DNA from: Bordetella parapertussis
GTDB taxonomy: Bacteria; Pseudomonadota; Gammaproteobacteria; Burkholderiales; Burkholderiaceae_C
Assembly (NCBI GenBank): GCA_945870575.1
Contig: CAMBSK010000003.1
Coordinates: 62,001-126,000 of the forward strand
Length of the DNA stretch: 64,000 nt
Reading direction: 5' to 3'
The position numbers were made by a program, and so were the translations under genes. The notes below the pieces were generated by a model, which was given only the letters and a program-made list of their open reading frames with translations, made no database searches and had not been told where the DNA came from. Shown one piece after another: positions 24,854 through 34,093 of this stretch (positions are counted from its first letter, which is position 1; each line of letters starts with the position of its first letter).

Positions 24854-26473
24854 TCAGGCCGGCGGAAAAGTCAGCGGCTTGTGTCCCGGGTACCAGACCT
24901 TGTATTTATGCATGCACTGCTGGTAGGGAGCTGAGCTTTCAAAAGCCAACAGCCATTGCTGCACACGGCCCCAGTCTTGAGCCGCAAACCAATCGGGGTC
25001 GGTATGAGCAAACTGCCTGACAAACGGCGCTATCGCTGCATCTGCCAAGCCCCAGATCTGTCCACTCAGGAACAAGGCTTGCGTGAGTCGTTCGTTCAAT
25101 AGCTGCAAAAACTCAGCGCCTGCATCACGGCCTGAGATACCGTCGGACAGGTTGTACCTGCCGGGGTATTTGTAACGGTCCAGGTGGTGTTTGAATCCGT
25201 TGTCGCATGTGGCGATCAAGGCCAGTTGCTCCGACAACACTTGGCTGTCTTGCGGTAACCATGAATGCGGATCGTGTTGTCGCAAAGCCCACAGCATGAT
25301 GTCCAGACTTTGCTCTATGACTGCATCAGGCAAGACCAAGACCGGCACCGTGCCTTTGGGCGACAGATCCAACATGCTTTGCGGTTTTTGCGCCAGCGCG
25401 ACTTCACGGACTTCACAGCGTATGCCAGCCGCCAGCAAGGCCATGCGGGCGCGCATGGCGTAAGGACAACGGCGGAATGAATACAGAACAGGTGCGTGCG
25501 GCGGTAGCAAGGCCGCAATACTTTTTTGTTTTTGCGGCTCGCCCAAATGCACTTGCCCGCGCGCTTTGGCCAGCACAAACTGCTTTTGTCTTTCGCGGGC
25601 ACGTTGCTTGTGTTCTTCGCTGGTATTGGCGTGACAACGCGGACAACTGACGCCGAGTTCAAAGAAAGGCGACTCAGTCATGCCTTCGGCCAGCGGATCA
25701 CGGCAACTGCGGCATATGCCGAGTTTGCCCGGCACCAGGCCGTGGCCGACCGAGGTGCGCTCATCAAACACAAAACACTCACCCTGCCACAGGCTTTGCG
25801 CGGGCGCGACTTGCTCCAGGTATTTCAAAATACCGCCTTGCAAATGAAACACCTCGTCAAAGCCGTGGGTGCGCATCAGCGCGGTGGATTTTTCGCAGCG
25901 TATACCGCCGGTGCAAAACATGGCGACTTTGGGTTTGTGCCCGGTGGAAGTTTGCAACTCACGCGCTTTTTCCACCCAGGCCGGTAACTGAGAAAAAGTT
26001 TGTATGTCAGGGTTGATGGCCCCGGCAAATGTGCCGATTTCCACTTCGTAGTCATTGCGCGTGTCTATGAGCACCACGTCAGGGTCGCTGATTAACGCGT
26101 TCCAGTCCTGCGGTTTCACATAAGTACCGGCCATGTGAGTCGGGCTGATGCCGTCCACGCCCATGGTGACGATTTCTTTTTTCAAACGCACTTTCATGCG
26201 GTGAAAAGGCGGCGCGTCTGCAAAAGACTCTTTGTGCTCCAGGTCGGCCAGGCGCTTATCCGCGCGCAGGTAAGCCAGCACCGCGTACACGTCTTGTGCC
26301 TTACCGGCAATTGTGCTGTTAATGCCTTCACGCGCCAGCAAAATCATGCCTTTGACATGGTGGGCTTCGCAAAAAGCCAGCAAAAGCGGTTTCATCTCCT
26401 GGAAATCCGGCAGGTCGACAAACTTGTAAAAAGCCGCCGTCAGAAAAACGTGTTCAGTGGCAATAGCATTCAT
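24854..26473 (-). CDS. trhO: TrhO (rhodanese, tRNA uridine hydroxylase) fused to a glutathione S-transferase domain
   Basis: A 539-residue fusion. Residues 1 to about 310 are a UPF0176/TrhO protein: acylphosphatase-like N-terminus, rhodanese domain with VVLIDTRNDYEVEIGTF, the catalytic loop MFCTGGIRCEKS and a C-terminal CRSCR...CPRCH zinc-like cluster. Known TrhO makes 5-hydroxyuridine at tRNA position 34. After a Lys/Arg/Gln linker, residues about 345-539 are a GST-like protein: thioredoxin-fold half with YSFRRCPYAMRARMALLAAG, then KGTVPVLVLPD, and a helical half. TrhO alone is usually about 300-350 residues, so the GST half is an addition. Confidence 0.9.
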   Translation of the reverse strand: MNAIATEHVFLTAAFYKFVDLPDFQEMKPLLLAFCEAHHVKGMILLAREGINSTIAGKAQDVYAVLAYLRADKRLADLEHKESFADAPPFHRMKVRLKKEIVTMGVDGISPTHMAGTYVKPQDWNALISDPDVVLIDTRNDYEVEIGTFAGAINPDIQTFSQLPAWVEKARELQTSTGHKPKVAMFCTGGIRCEKSTALMRTHGFDEVFHLQGGILKYLEQVAPAQSLWQGECFVFDERTSVGHGLVPGKLGICRSCRDPLAEGMTESPFFELGVSCPRCHANTSEEHKQRARERQKQFVLAKARGQVHLGEPQKQKSIAALLPPHAPVLYSFRRCPYAMRARMALLAAGIRCEVREVALAQKPQSMLDLSPKGTVPVLVLPDAVIEQSLDIMLWALRQHDPHSWLPQDSQVLSEQLALIATCDNGFKHHLDRYKYPGRYNLSDGISGRDAGAEFLQLLNERLTQALFLSGQIWGLADAAIAPFVRQFAHTDPDWFAAQDWGRVQQWLLAFESSAPYQQCMHKYKVWYPGHKPLTFPPA

Positions 26474-26556
26474 TCGCCTATTTTGCCTTGGCCTGGCAGA
26501 CTTATGATGACCGAGCTCATCTGAGCTGAGTTCAATGTTTGAAACGGATCTAAACC

Positions 26557-27975
26557 ATGCGATTCCTGATTCAATGTCTGTGTTTCTGGTTGCTGCCTTT
26601 GTTGGCTGTAGCCGTCCCGCCCTACCAGATGCCGGCCGGTGCCGCCAACCACGAAGCCCCCGACATCGTTGCGGGCTACCGTGCCATCTTCACCTGTTCG
26701 GCGCATTTCTTTGCCGGTAGGTCGTTGAACGACATACTCAAGGTCGAACTCGTCGACGTGCAAGGCAAAGGTTTTCCTGACCCGGTGATTGATGAAAAAC
26801 GCCAACTGGTGTTTGCCTCCGACCCGACATTGAAGTACCGGCGGATTGCGGCCTACCGCCCGTCTATGGGCTGTACGCTGTTGCCGCCGCACTGGACTCT
26901 GAGTGATGTGCCGCAACTGCCTAACGTGGCTTATGCGCCCGCGCCCGTCGTCAGCGCTCTGGCTTTTCCGGCCGGTGACAAAGTTGATTTACCGGCAAAT
27001 GGCGTTGACCCGTCCTACCCGCAACTTGACGCGGTGCTGACCCAAGCCTTCGACGGCGTGACGCATGCCAAAGTACCTGGCACCGTCACCACAGCGGTGC
27101 TGGTAATCAAGCGCGATAAGCAAAACCGTTACAGGCTGATCGCCGAGCGCTACCGCCCCGGCTTTGGCATACACAGCGGCTACCGCACCTGGTCGACAGC
27201 CAAAAGCATCACCGCAGCGCTGTTGGCGATTGCCAGTCAACAAGGCATTTTGGAATTGGATAAACCTGTCGCCATTCCTGAATGGCCGCAAGGCGACGCC
27301 AGGCGCAGCATCACCTACCAACAACTGATGCGCATGTCCAGCGGTTTGTACAGCGGCGGCGCGAATTCGGCAGCGGTGTATTTCGGCGGCCAGGACGTGG
27401 TCAGCGCGGCCACCGGCACGCCATTGGAAGTCAAACCCGGCACGCGCTGGAAATACGCCAACAACGACACGCTGCTGTTGATGCGCTCGCTGCGCCATCT
27501 GCTGGCCGACGATTTGCGTTATTTGCGTTTTCCTTATGACGAATTGCTGCACCCGCTTGGCATGCACCACACACGCATGGAGGTAGACCATGCGGGCAAT
27601 TTCATCGCCTCCAGCCAGATTTACACCACGGCGCGCGACCTGGCTCGCTTTGGTATTTTTCTAGACCAGGACGGCGTGCACCAAGGTAAGCGCTTGTTGC
27701 CTGAGGGCTGGATCTCATTTGTCAGCACCCCGGCACCCGCCAGGCCGGTGGTGGCCGGTGAATGGGGTTATGGCGCGCAGTTCTGGTTGCTAGACACCAT
27801 GCCAGACGTGCCCAAAGGCACTTACACCACCTTCGGCAACAAAGGACAGTATGTGACCGTGGTGCCAGGCCATGACCTGGTGATTGTCAGAACCGGCGTC
27901 GACCCCAACGGCATCGAATACAAACAAGACCGGCTGGTGGTTGATGTGCTCAAAGCCTTGAAGCAGATTCCTTGA
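26557..27975 (+). CDS. Exported serine hydrolase, class C beta-lactamase fold
   Basis: A 472-residue protein with a signal peptide (residues 1-19) and a beta-lactamase/DD-peptidase-like domain. Seen: RTWSTAKSITAALLAIA with the catalytic S-x-x-K, then MRMSSGLYSGG and KYANNDTLLLMRSL with the Y-x-N motif. Such proteins include esterases, DD-endopeptidases and 6-aminohexanoate-dimer hydrolases. The long N-terminal part (about 180 residues) before the catalytic domain has no recognised family. Divergent from the TrhO-GST gene with 83 bp between them. Confidence 0.85.
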   Translation: MRFLIQCLCFWLLPLLAVAVPPYQMPAGAANHEAPDIVAGYRAIFTCSAHFFAGRSLNDILKVELVDVQGKGFPDPVIDEKRQLVFASDPTLKYRRIAAYRPSMGCTLLPPHWTLSDVPQLPNVAYAPAPVVSALAFPAGDKVDLPANGVDPSYPQLDAVLTQAFDGVTHAKVPGTVTTAVLVIKRDKQNRYRLIAERYRPGFGIHSGYRTWSTAKSITAALLAIASQQGILELDKPVAIPEWPQGDARRSITYQQLMRMSSGLYSGGANSAAVYFGGQDVVSAATGTPLEVKPGTRWKYANNDTLLLMRSLRHLLADDLRYLRFPYDELLHPLGMHHTRMEVDHAGNFIASSQIYTTARDLARFGIFLDQDGVHQGKRLLPEGWISFVSTPAPARPVVAGEWGYGAQFWLLDTMPDVPKGTYTTFGNKGQYVTVVPGHDLVIVRTGVDPNGIEYKQDRLVVDVLKALKQIP

Positions 27976-28057
27976 ACACCTGAAACGCCAGGCTGGTGCT
28001 CTGGCCTCGACCGGCCTTGTGCTTTTTACACTCGGCTGCAGCGTCTGCCAGCCGTTT

Positions 28058-29311
28058 TCAATCTGAATGCATCAAATGGGTTTGCCGCCAGGCCAGCATG
28101 GCGCCTGACAACAAAATCGCCGCCGAGAACAACAAACCGCCAGGTAAACCGCCTGCGTGGTCTGACACCCAACCAGTCAAACTCGGGCCGAACACCTGCC
28201 CCACGGCAAACACGCTGGTGAACACCGTGATGACAGACACCCACTGGGTGGGCGGCAGATTGTGTTTGATGAAGGCGGTGGTCGAGGCCACTGCAGTTGC
28301 AAAACACCCGCCAAACAACATGCCCGAAGCAAATATGGCAGTGACATCCAAGCCGAGCAAATTGCTGCCGCTCAGAGCTATGCAGGCCGGAATGACGCAG
28401 GACAGCGCCAGCAGACTGTTGACGATAGCGAGGCACTGACCGGCTTTGAATCTGTCGAGCGCGCCTGACCAAAGTTGCACACTGAACATGCCGCACAAAC
28501 CCATGACGGCATAAAACGCTCCGGTTTGCCAAGGCGTCCAATGCAATTCGCGCAGCAGCGAAATAACAAATGTCATGTAACCGATATAGCCCATGCCAAA
28601 ACAAAAGTAACCGGCCAGCATATAGCTGTAGCGAGCTTTTGCGGTGGTGTCAGTCGCACTGCTGCGCCCGGGGGCGGCCGGCACGGCTCTGGCCGGTTGC
28701 CACATCAACAAGGTCAGCAACAAGCCGGTGGCGCCCACCGCCAGCCAGCCAGGTTGCCAAGGGTGCGGCCATTGCGCCAGCTCGCCCAGGTACAGCGTCC
28801 ATGGCACCAAGCCAGCGCAAATCACCATGCCCAGACCGCCGCCGGCGTAATAAATACCGAGCAGCAAACCTGAGCGATTTGGATGCTGCGCCGCTAATTG
28901 CGCGATCAACACGGTGCCGCCCGCGAACACCGAGGCACTGGTAAAGCCGGACAAAAAACGCAGCAAACCTATCAAAGAAGCATCGGTGACCAGGGCGCAC
29001 AAGCCCAGAAACACGCTGGAGAGAATGCCGCCTGCAATAAATGAGCCCCAGGAGGAAAAACGCCTTATCACCATAGACAAACTAAGTGCGCCAAGCAAAT
29101 AACCGACGGCGTGTGCAGTGTTCATGGCCCCCAGCAACAGGTAAGACCAGCCCAGATCGGCGCGCATGGCAGGCACAAACAAAGCGTAGGAAAAACGAAC
29201 CAGACTGGTGCCGATGATGGTGCCCATAGACAAGCCCATGGCCAGCAGCACCGGCCTGGCCGACAGCCAGCGCTGCGCCCTGGTTTGCAAATCAGCAGCC
29301 GGCATCAACAC
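28058..29311 (-). CDS. MFS transporter, YbfB/YjiJ family
   Basis: A 417-residue protein with about twelve hydrophobic segments. Seen: GTIIGTSLVRFSYALFVPAM near the N-terminus and GYIGYMTFVISLLRELHWT in the middle, both typical of the YbfB/YjiJ subfamily, whose substrates are mostly unknown. Starts four bases after the nitronate monooxygenase stop (GTG 29311 or ATG 29305), so it is probably co-transcribed with it. Confidence 0.88.
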   Translation of the reverse strand: MLMPAADLQTRAQRWLSARPVLLAMGLSMGTIIGTSLVRFSYALFVPAMRADLGWSYLLLGAMNTAHAVGYLLGALSLSMVIRRFSSWGSFIAGGILSSVFLGLCALVTDASLIGLLRFLSGFTSASVFAGGTVLIAQLAAQHPNRSGLLLGIYYAGGGLGMVICAGLVPWTLYLGELAQWPHPWQPGWLAVGATGLLLTLLMWQPARAVPAAPGRSSATDTTAKARYSYMLAGYFCFGMGYIGYMTFVISLLRELHWTPWQTGAFYAVMGLCGMFSVQLWSGALDRFKAGQCLAIVNSLLALSCVIPACIALSGSNLLGLDVTAIFASGMLFGGCFATAVASTTAFIKHNLPPTQWVSVITVFTSVFAVGQVFGPSLTGWVSDHAGGLPGGLLFSAAILLSGAMLAWRQTHLMHSD

Positions 29312-29315
29312 ATAC

Positions 29316-30293
29316 TTACGCGTTCAACATGCCGCTGAGACGTTGGCGGATGATGCCTTCGGCCTCGGCCATGATGCGGTCTATCAATTCCTTGACAGTC
29401 GGTATATCGTGGATCAAACCGGCGACCATGCCGCAAGACCAGGCGCCTGAGTCCATGTCGCCATCCACCATGACGCGCGGATACACACCGGCGACTTCAT
29501 CCATGATGTCTTCAAACTTGATGCTGCTGCCTAAAGCACGCTCTTTTTCAAGCAAACGGTCGACCGCCGGGTTGCGCAGCACGCGCTCGGTGTTGCGCAG
29601 CGGGCGCATAACCAGACGCGTATCGAGCTCGGTAGCGCCCAGGATGGCTTGTTTGACTTTTTCGTGAACCGGGGCTTCAACGGTGGCGATAAAACGTGTG
29701 CCCATGTTCATGCCTTGCGCGCCCAAGGCGAGTGCTGCTACCAGCGAGCGACCGTCGGCCATACCGCCGGATGCGACAAACGGGATTTTCAATTCGTCGG
29801 CGGCGCGCGGCAACAAAATGAAATTCGGAATATCGTCTTCACCCGGGTGACCGCCGCACTCGAAACCGTCAATGCTGAGCGCGTCGCAGCCTATGGTTTG
29901 CGCTTTGAGGGCGTGGCGCACCGAGGTGCATTTGTGAATCACTTTGACACCGGCGGCTTGCAACGCAGGTAAATATTTTTGCGGGTTGTTGCCAGCGGTC
30001 TCGACCGCTTTGACGCCGCCATCAATGATGGCTTGTATGTAGCCGGGGTAGTCGGGTTCCTTGAGCGCCGGCAAAAAAGTGAGATTCACACCAAAGGGCT
30101 TGTCAGTCATGTCGCGGCAGCGACGGATTTCATTGGCCAGGTCTTGCGGCGTGCGCTGTGTCAGCCCGGTGATGATGCCTAGGCCGCCCGCGTTAGACAC
30201 AGCCGCAGCCAGTTCGGCAAAGCCTACATAGTGCATGCCGCCCTGGATAATGGGGTGGCGGATACTGAACATGTCTGTGATGAGAGTTTTCAT
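29316..30293 (-). CDS. Nitronate monooxygenase family flavoprotein
   Basis: A 325-residue FMN TIM-barrel protein. Seen: HPIIQGGMHYVGFAELAAAV, AGGLGIITG, VKVIHKCTSVRHA, ECGGHPGEDD and PFVASGGMADGRSLVAAL, the FMN phosphate-binding part. The family oxidises nitronates or acts as enoyl reductase-like proteins; the GGHPGE motif is common in class II forms. Runs with an HCCA isomerase-like gene and an SDR upstream on the same strand. Confidence 0.9.
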   Translation of the reverse strand: MKTLITDMFSIRHPIIQGGMHYVGFAELAAAVSNAGGLGIITGLTQRTPQDLANEIRRCRDMTDKPFGVNLTFLPALKEPDYPGYIQAIIDGGVKAVETAGNNPQKYLPALQAAGVKVIHKCTSVRHALKAQTIGCDALSIDGFECGGHPGEDDIPNFILLPRAADELKIPFVASGGMADGRSLVAALALGAQGMNMGTRFIATVEAPVHEKVKQAILGATELDTRLVMRPLRNTERVLRNPAVDRLLEKERALGSSIKFEDIMDEVAGVYPRVMVDGDMDSGAWSCGMVAGLIHDIPTVKELIDRIMAEAEGIIRQRLSGMLNA

Positions 30294-30324
30294 TGGGAAA
30301 AGTGAAGTTGGATGGGTGAAAAAA

Positions 30325-30918
30325 TCAGTGTTTGAGCGCGGACTTGACCTGCTCTATGCGGTCCTGGCCCCAGTACATGTCTTCGCCGACAAAAAACGTC
30401 GGGGCACCGAAGACGCCGCGCTCCACCGCACGCATGGTAACGGCTTTGAGCTGGTCCTTGGTGGCCTGCTCATTGGCCATCGCCAGCATCTCGGCGGCAG
30501 CAAAACCTGCACCGGTCAAGACCTCGGCGACCACCGCCGGGTCGTTCATGTTCATACCGTCGACCCAGATGGCGGCGTACACCGTATCCATGAAATGCTG
30601 CAATTGCGGGTCGGAGCGCATTTGTAAACCGGTGACCATGCGCATCAAAGTGGTGGTGATGATGGGGAAAAACGGATTGAAATTCAAAGGCACGCCGTAA
30701 CTTTTGGCATAACGCTGCATATCGGTGATGAGGTACTTGCCCTTGGCCGGCACCGTCATGGGCGCTGCATTACCGGTGGCCTGAAACACGCCGCCCAACA
30801 GCATGGGCAGCATTTGCACCCTCGCGCCGGTGTCAGCGCAAATATGCGGCAACTGCGTATGCGCCAGATAGGCGGCCAGGCTGCCGAAGTCGAAATAAAA
30901 ATCGAAGGTTTTTTGCAT
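30325..30918 (-). CDS. DsbA-fold 2-hydroxychromene-2-carboxylate isomerase-like protein
   Basis: A 197-residue glutathione S-transferase kappa/DsbA-fold protein. Seen: FDFYFDFGSLAAYLAHTQLP with Ser in the nucleophile-equivalent position, MLLGGVFQATGN, and FGAPTFFVGEDMYWGQDRIE near the C-terminus. HCCA isomerases use glutathione to isomerise aromatic pathway intermediates; related proteins act in other pathways. The ATG at 30918 follows AAGAAAGA; an in-frame upstream start would enter the SDR gene. Confidence 0.85.
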   Translation of the reverse strand: MQKTFDFYFDFGSLAAYLAHTQLPHICADTGARVQMLPMLLGGVFQATGNAAPMTVPAKGKYLITDMQRYAKSYGVPLNFNPFFPIITTTLMRMVTGLQMRSDPQLQHFMDTVYAAIWVDGMNMNDPAVVAEVLTGAGFAAAEMLAMANEQATKDQLKAVTMRAVERGVFGAPTFFVGEDMYWGQDRIEQVKSALKH

Positions 30919-30941
30919 GCGTGTCTTTCTTTGCAAAGTGG

Positions 30942-31730
30942 CTATTTGTTGTAGATGCTGGAGGCGTGGTTCCACCAGGGCAGATCCGAATAAGCGCGCA
31001 AATCCAGTTCATGCGTCCAGGCCGAACGGTGTTGCTGCGCCAGATGGAAATACGTGTCCGCGACTTGGGCCGGCAGTATCAAGCCGTCGTTTTCAAGACC
31101 TTTGTCCTGGCGCAATTGCTGGAATTTTTCCGGGCCCAGCATTTTGCCCAAAGTGTCCGGCGCATCCACTGCACCATCAATCAGAATGTGCGCCACATGA
31201 ATGCCCTTGATGGAGAACTGCGCATTCAATGACTGACACAGCATGCGCCTGCCCGCCATGGCCGAAGCGTGTGAATGCTGACCGGCGTTGCCGCGCACCG
31301 CTGCGGTGGCACCGGTGACCAGCAAAGTGCCCTTGCCGCGGTCTTCCATGTAAGGAAACAGCACCGACGCCAGCCGGAACAAGCCGAAGGTAGCCAAGCG
31401 CCAGCCCATCTCGAAGGCCTTGAGCGAGGTGTTGCCAAGAGACCGGTCGCCGATTTGCGCGCCTATGTTGAATACCGCCACTTCTATGGGCCCGATGTTG
31501 TCTTCGATGTGACTGACCAGGGTTTCTATGCTGCCCTCTTCAGCCACGTTGATCAAACTGCCGTCGGCTGAACCGCCGCTGGCTTGGATGTCGGCAATCA
31601 ACCGCTCCAGCCCTTGTTGGTTGGTACGGCGGGCCAAATAAGCGTGGTAGCCCTCAGCGGCAAAGCGCATGGCCACATGGCCACCTATGCCGGCACCGGC
31701 ACCCAGGATCAAACAAACAGGTTTTTTCAT
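30942..31730 (-). CDS. SDR-family protein lacking the Tyr-Lys catalytic pair
   Basis: A 262-residue short-chain dehydrogenase fold with a good nucleotide site (LILGAGAGIGGHVAMRFA) and VFNIGAQIGD. In the catalytic region, where YxxxK is expected, it reads SHASAMAGRRMLCQSL: neither Tyr nor the Lys is present. The following GIHVAHILIDGAVD marks it as part of a subfamily in which the Tyr is often replaced. It may bind NAD(P) without classical SDR chemistry. Located 23 bp before the HCCA isomerase-like gene. Confidence 0.8.
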   Translation of the reverse strand: MKKPVCLILGAGAGIGGHVAMRFAAEGYHAYLARRTNQQGLERLIADIQASGGSADGSLINVAEEGSIETLVSHIEDNIGPIEVAVFNIGAQIGDRSLGNTSLKAFEMGWRLATFGLFRLASVLFPYMEDRGKGTLLVTGATAAVRGNAGQHSHASAMAGRRMLCQSLNAQFSIKGIHVAHILIDGAVDAPDTLGKMLGPEKFQQLRQDKGLENDGLILPAQVADTYFHLAQQHRSAWTHELDLRAYSDLPWWNHASSIYNK

Positions 31731-31781
31731 TATGGTTCGAGCAGTCCAGAAAAAAGAGCTTAGCTTAGCAAATGGAATGCT

Positions 31782-32504
31782 TCAGATATTGTCAGTCCAA
31801 TCCATGCCGTGCCGGCGTTTGCAATCCCTTTGTTCAGGCGAGGCCAGAAATTCCATGAAACTGCGCGCTGCCTGAGATCTTGTCTCGTCCTGCGTAGCAG
31901 CTGCGCCTATGGCTGCACTGAACCTGGTGATGCAGGCCACTTCCGGCGGCAAGACGCCTACCAAGATGATGTCAGCTTGATTCATAAGTTCGCTGCGCTG
32001 CTGAAAACCAAGGGCAGCCTTGCCTTGGGCCAGCAGCAAGCCGACCGGCGTACCCGGCGGTGGCACCACGATGCGGGGCTTTAATTCATCCATCACGCCC
32101 CAGCGCGTAAAGAGTTGTTCGAGGTAGGTGCCGCTGGGTCCGGTGGAATAACTCAAGGAAGGCGCGGCCAGCACCGCTGCGCGCAACTGCGCTTCAGAAG
32201 ATATGTCAGGCGGCGTGACATGGGAAGAAACCGCCACCGCCACCGGTGAATCCACCCAGTCGCAACGACTACCCGGCAGCAAATGCCCGGCGTCCAGCAA
32301 GCGCTGAATTGCGTCTGCGGCCAGCAAGACCAGGTCGAAAGCCTCACCGGCCTGCACGCGTTTGGCTGCATCAACGCCGCCGACAGACTCTATAAGCACC
32401 TGCACACCGGTTTTATCCAAGTACTGAGCGCACAAATCGGTCAGCAAGGCTTTGGTCGCCATGGATGCAATGCCGCGCAAACCGGCAGAAACAGTGTGAG
32501 TCAT
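31782..32504 (-). CDS. ModA-like substrate-binding protein without signal peptide
   Basis: A 240-residue protein with the fold-typical sequence of molybdate/sulfate-type binding proteins: FDLVLLAADAIQRLLDAGHL, VAVAVSSHVTPPDIS, SLSYSTGPSGTYLEQLFTRW and LGFQQRSELMNQ. It starts MTHTVSAGLRGIASMATKAL, with no hydrophobic leader, and no ABC permease or ATPase lies next to it. It may therefore be a cytoplasmic sensor or a LysR-effector-like protein. Followed on its other side by a divergent PhyH gene. Confidence 0.75.
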   Translation of the reverse strand: MTHTVSAGLRGIASMATKALLTDLCAQYLDKTGVQVLIESVGGVDAAKRVQAGEAFDLVLLAADAIQRLLDAGHLLPGSRCDWVDSPVAVAVSSHVTPPDISSEAQLRAAVLAAPSLSYSTGPSGTYLEQLFTRWGVMDELKPRIVVPPPGTPVGLLLAQGKAALGFQQRSELMNQADIILVGVLPPEVACITRFSAAIGAAATQDETRSQAARSFMEFLASPEQRDCKRRHGMDWTDNI

Positions 32505-32666
32505 GACGGCTATTGTAGAAATCTGCCGGTAGCACGCAAAAGTACGGCTTTATTGCAAGCTTCACCCGTTCTCAGGACTGAAAGCCGTGAAATTATTCAA
32601 AAGTGATGATTGGCCATCTTCAATGACCTGGTTTGTCAAATTCTATAAAAATTGAATGTCAAGAGA

Positions 32667-32695
32667 TTGACCAATCGAAAAACTATCAGCATAAA
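32667..32695 (+). promoter_or_regulatory. Candidate sigma70 promoter for the PhyH gene
   Basis: TTGACC (32667-32672) and CATAAA (32690-32695) are separated by 17 bases, in an AT-rich stretch about 100 bp upstream of the PhyH ATG. Match to consensus is moderate; no operator was recognised. Confidence 0.35.
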
Positions 32696-32797
32696 GAGTG
32701 CCAAATTTTTTAGGCAGCCTCAAATCCTTCCGTCTTATTGAGGTATTCTGAGGGCATAACTTGGACTCAAGTCCTGTTCATACACCAAGGAATTGTC

Positions 32798-33643
32798 ATG
32801 GCGTCTGTATTTACTCCTGCTCAGCAAGCTGCCTTCGAGGCGGATGGTTATGTCATCATCCGCGGTTTGTTCGATCAGCAAGAGGTTGCGCTGATGCGCG
32901 GCTCGATAGAACAAGACCCGGATCTGCAAAACAGCTTGTACAACCGCAAGGACGCGCAGGGTAAAGCCACCATGATGGCCACCTGGAACCACCCTGGCGA
33001 CAGCGCTTACGGGCTGGCCGCCAGGTCGCACCGCGTGGTCGACACCATGGAGCAAATGCTCGGCGGAGAGGTGTACCACTACCACTCCAAACTCACGGCC
33101 AAAGAGCCGCTGGACGGCGGCGCCTGGGAATGGCACCAGGATTACGGTTACTGGTACCACAACGGCTGTTTGCTGCCGCACATGGCCAGTGTCATGGTGG
33201 CGCTTGACAGGGCCAACAAAGAAAACGGTTGTTTGCAGGTCTTGCGCGGTTCGCACTTAGCCGGGCGCGTGGAGCACGGCATCATCCCCGGCGAGCAAGT
33301 CGGTGCCGACCCTAAACGGGTTGAAGAGATGATGCGCAGCATGCCGCTGGAGTACGTGGAAATGGAACCCGGCGACGGCTTGTTTTTTCATGCGAATGTG
33401 ATGCACCGCTCGGACCAGAACCGCTCACCGAACCGGCGCTGGACGGTGCTGTTTTGCTATAACGCGGCGCGCAACAACCCCTTCATTGCGCACCACCATC
33501 CGTTTTACACGCCGCTGGACAAGGTCAGCGATGAAGCCATCAAACAAGCGGGCTTGAAATTCTCCGGTTCCGGCCAAGATGCCTTCATGAAGACGTTTTC
33601 CAATCCGCCCGGTTTGAAACAACGCCTTGGCACCGGCGCCTGA
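32798..33643 (+). CDS. Phytanoyl-CoA dioxygenase (PhyH) family protein
   Basis: A 281-residue Fe(II)/2-oxoglutarate-dependent oxygenase. Seen: FEADGYVIIRGLFD at the N-terminus, the iron ligands in WEWHQDYGYWY (HxD), and the distal VMHRSDQN with His and the downstream Arg. The close set of aromatic residues and the HSKL substrate stretch are usual for bacterial PhyH hydroxylases, whose substrates vary widely. The ATG at 32798 follows AAGGAAT. Confidence 0.88.
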   Translation: MASVFTPAQQAAFEADGYVIIRGLFDQQEVALMRGSIEQDPDLQNSLYNRKDAQGKATMMATWNHPGDSAYGLAARSHRVVDTMEQMLGGEVYHYHSKLTAKEPLDGGAWEWHQDYGYWYHNGCLLPHMASVMVALDRANKENGCLQVLRGSHLAGRVEHGIIPGEQVGADPKRVEEMMRSMPLEYVEMEPGDGLFFHANVMHRSDQNRSPNRRWTVLFCYNAARNNPFIAHHHPFYTPLDKVSDEAIKQAGLKFSGSGQDAFMKTFSNPPGLKQRLGTGA

Positions 33644-33651
33644 TACGCGTA

Positions 33652-34086
33652 TTGACTGAAGAATCGAGCCAACTGTTGAGACCTGTAAAGCTTTGCCTGT
33701 TGATGTTGCTGTCCCTGACGCTGGCCAACGCCAGAGCAGAGTGGACATTTTTACTGGAAGCCTCTGACGGCTCCGCTTTTATTGACCTTCAAACCGTGAA
33801 AAAAAACGGGGACCAGGTCTCGGTCTGGTTTTTACGGGAAATGAAGCAACCGACGCCCTCCCCCATGCACAGCAACAGGTTGTACCGTTCATCCAAGGTG
33901 CAGGTTGAAGTCGATTGCAAAAAACAACACTACAGGGTGTTGTATTCAGCCTGGCATGAAGGGCTTAAGGCCAGCGGGAAAATAGTATCTGAACTCAATA
34001 ATGTTCAGTCAGGCAAACTTAATTGGCAATCGATACCAACAGAGGGATCTTTCATACTCCCCCTGGTGGTTTATGTCTGTCAATAA
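33652..34086 (+). CDS. Exported small protein, surface-adhesin protein E-like
   Basis: About 144 residues, with a hydrophobic leader (LCLLMLLSLTLANARA) and a mature part with FLEASDGSAFIDLQTV-like start (EWTFLLEASDGSAFIDLQT), VWFLREMKQPTP and two Cys (VDCKKQHYRVL; VYVCQ) that could pair. It resembles the family of secreted proteins often annotated surface-adhesin protein E-like. The start is uncertain: a TTG at 33652 is used, and other TTG codons and an internal ATG at 33703 are available. Confidence 0.55.
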   Translation: MTEESSQLLRPVKLCLLMLLSLTLANARAEWTFLLEASDGSAFIDLQTVKKNGDQVSVWFLREMKQPTPSPMHSNRLYRSSKVQVEVDCKKQHYRVLYSAWHEGLKASGKIVSELNNVQSGKLNWQSIPTEGSFILPLVVYVCQ

Positions 34087-34093
34087 ACTAGGG

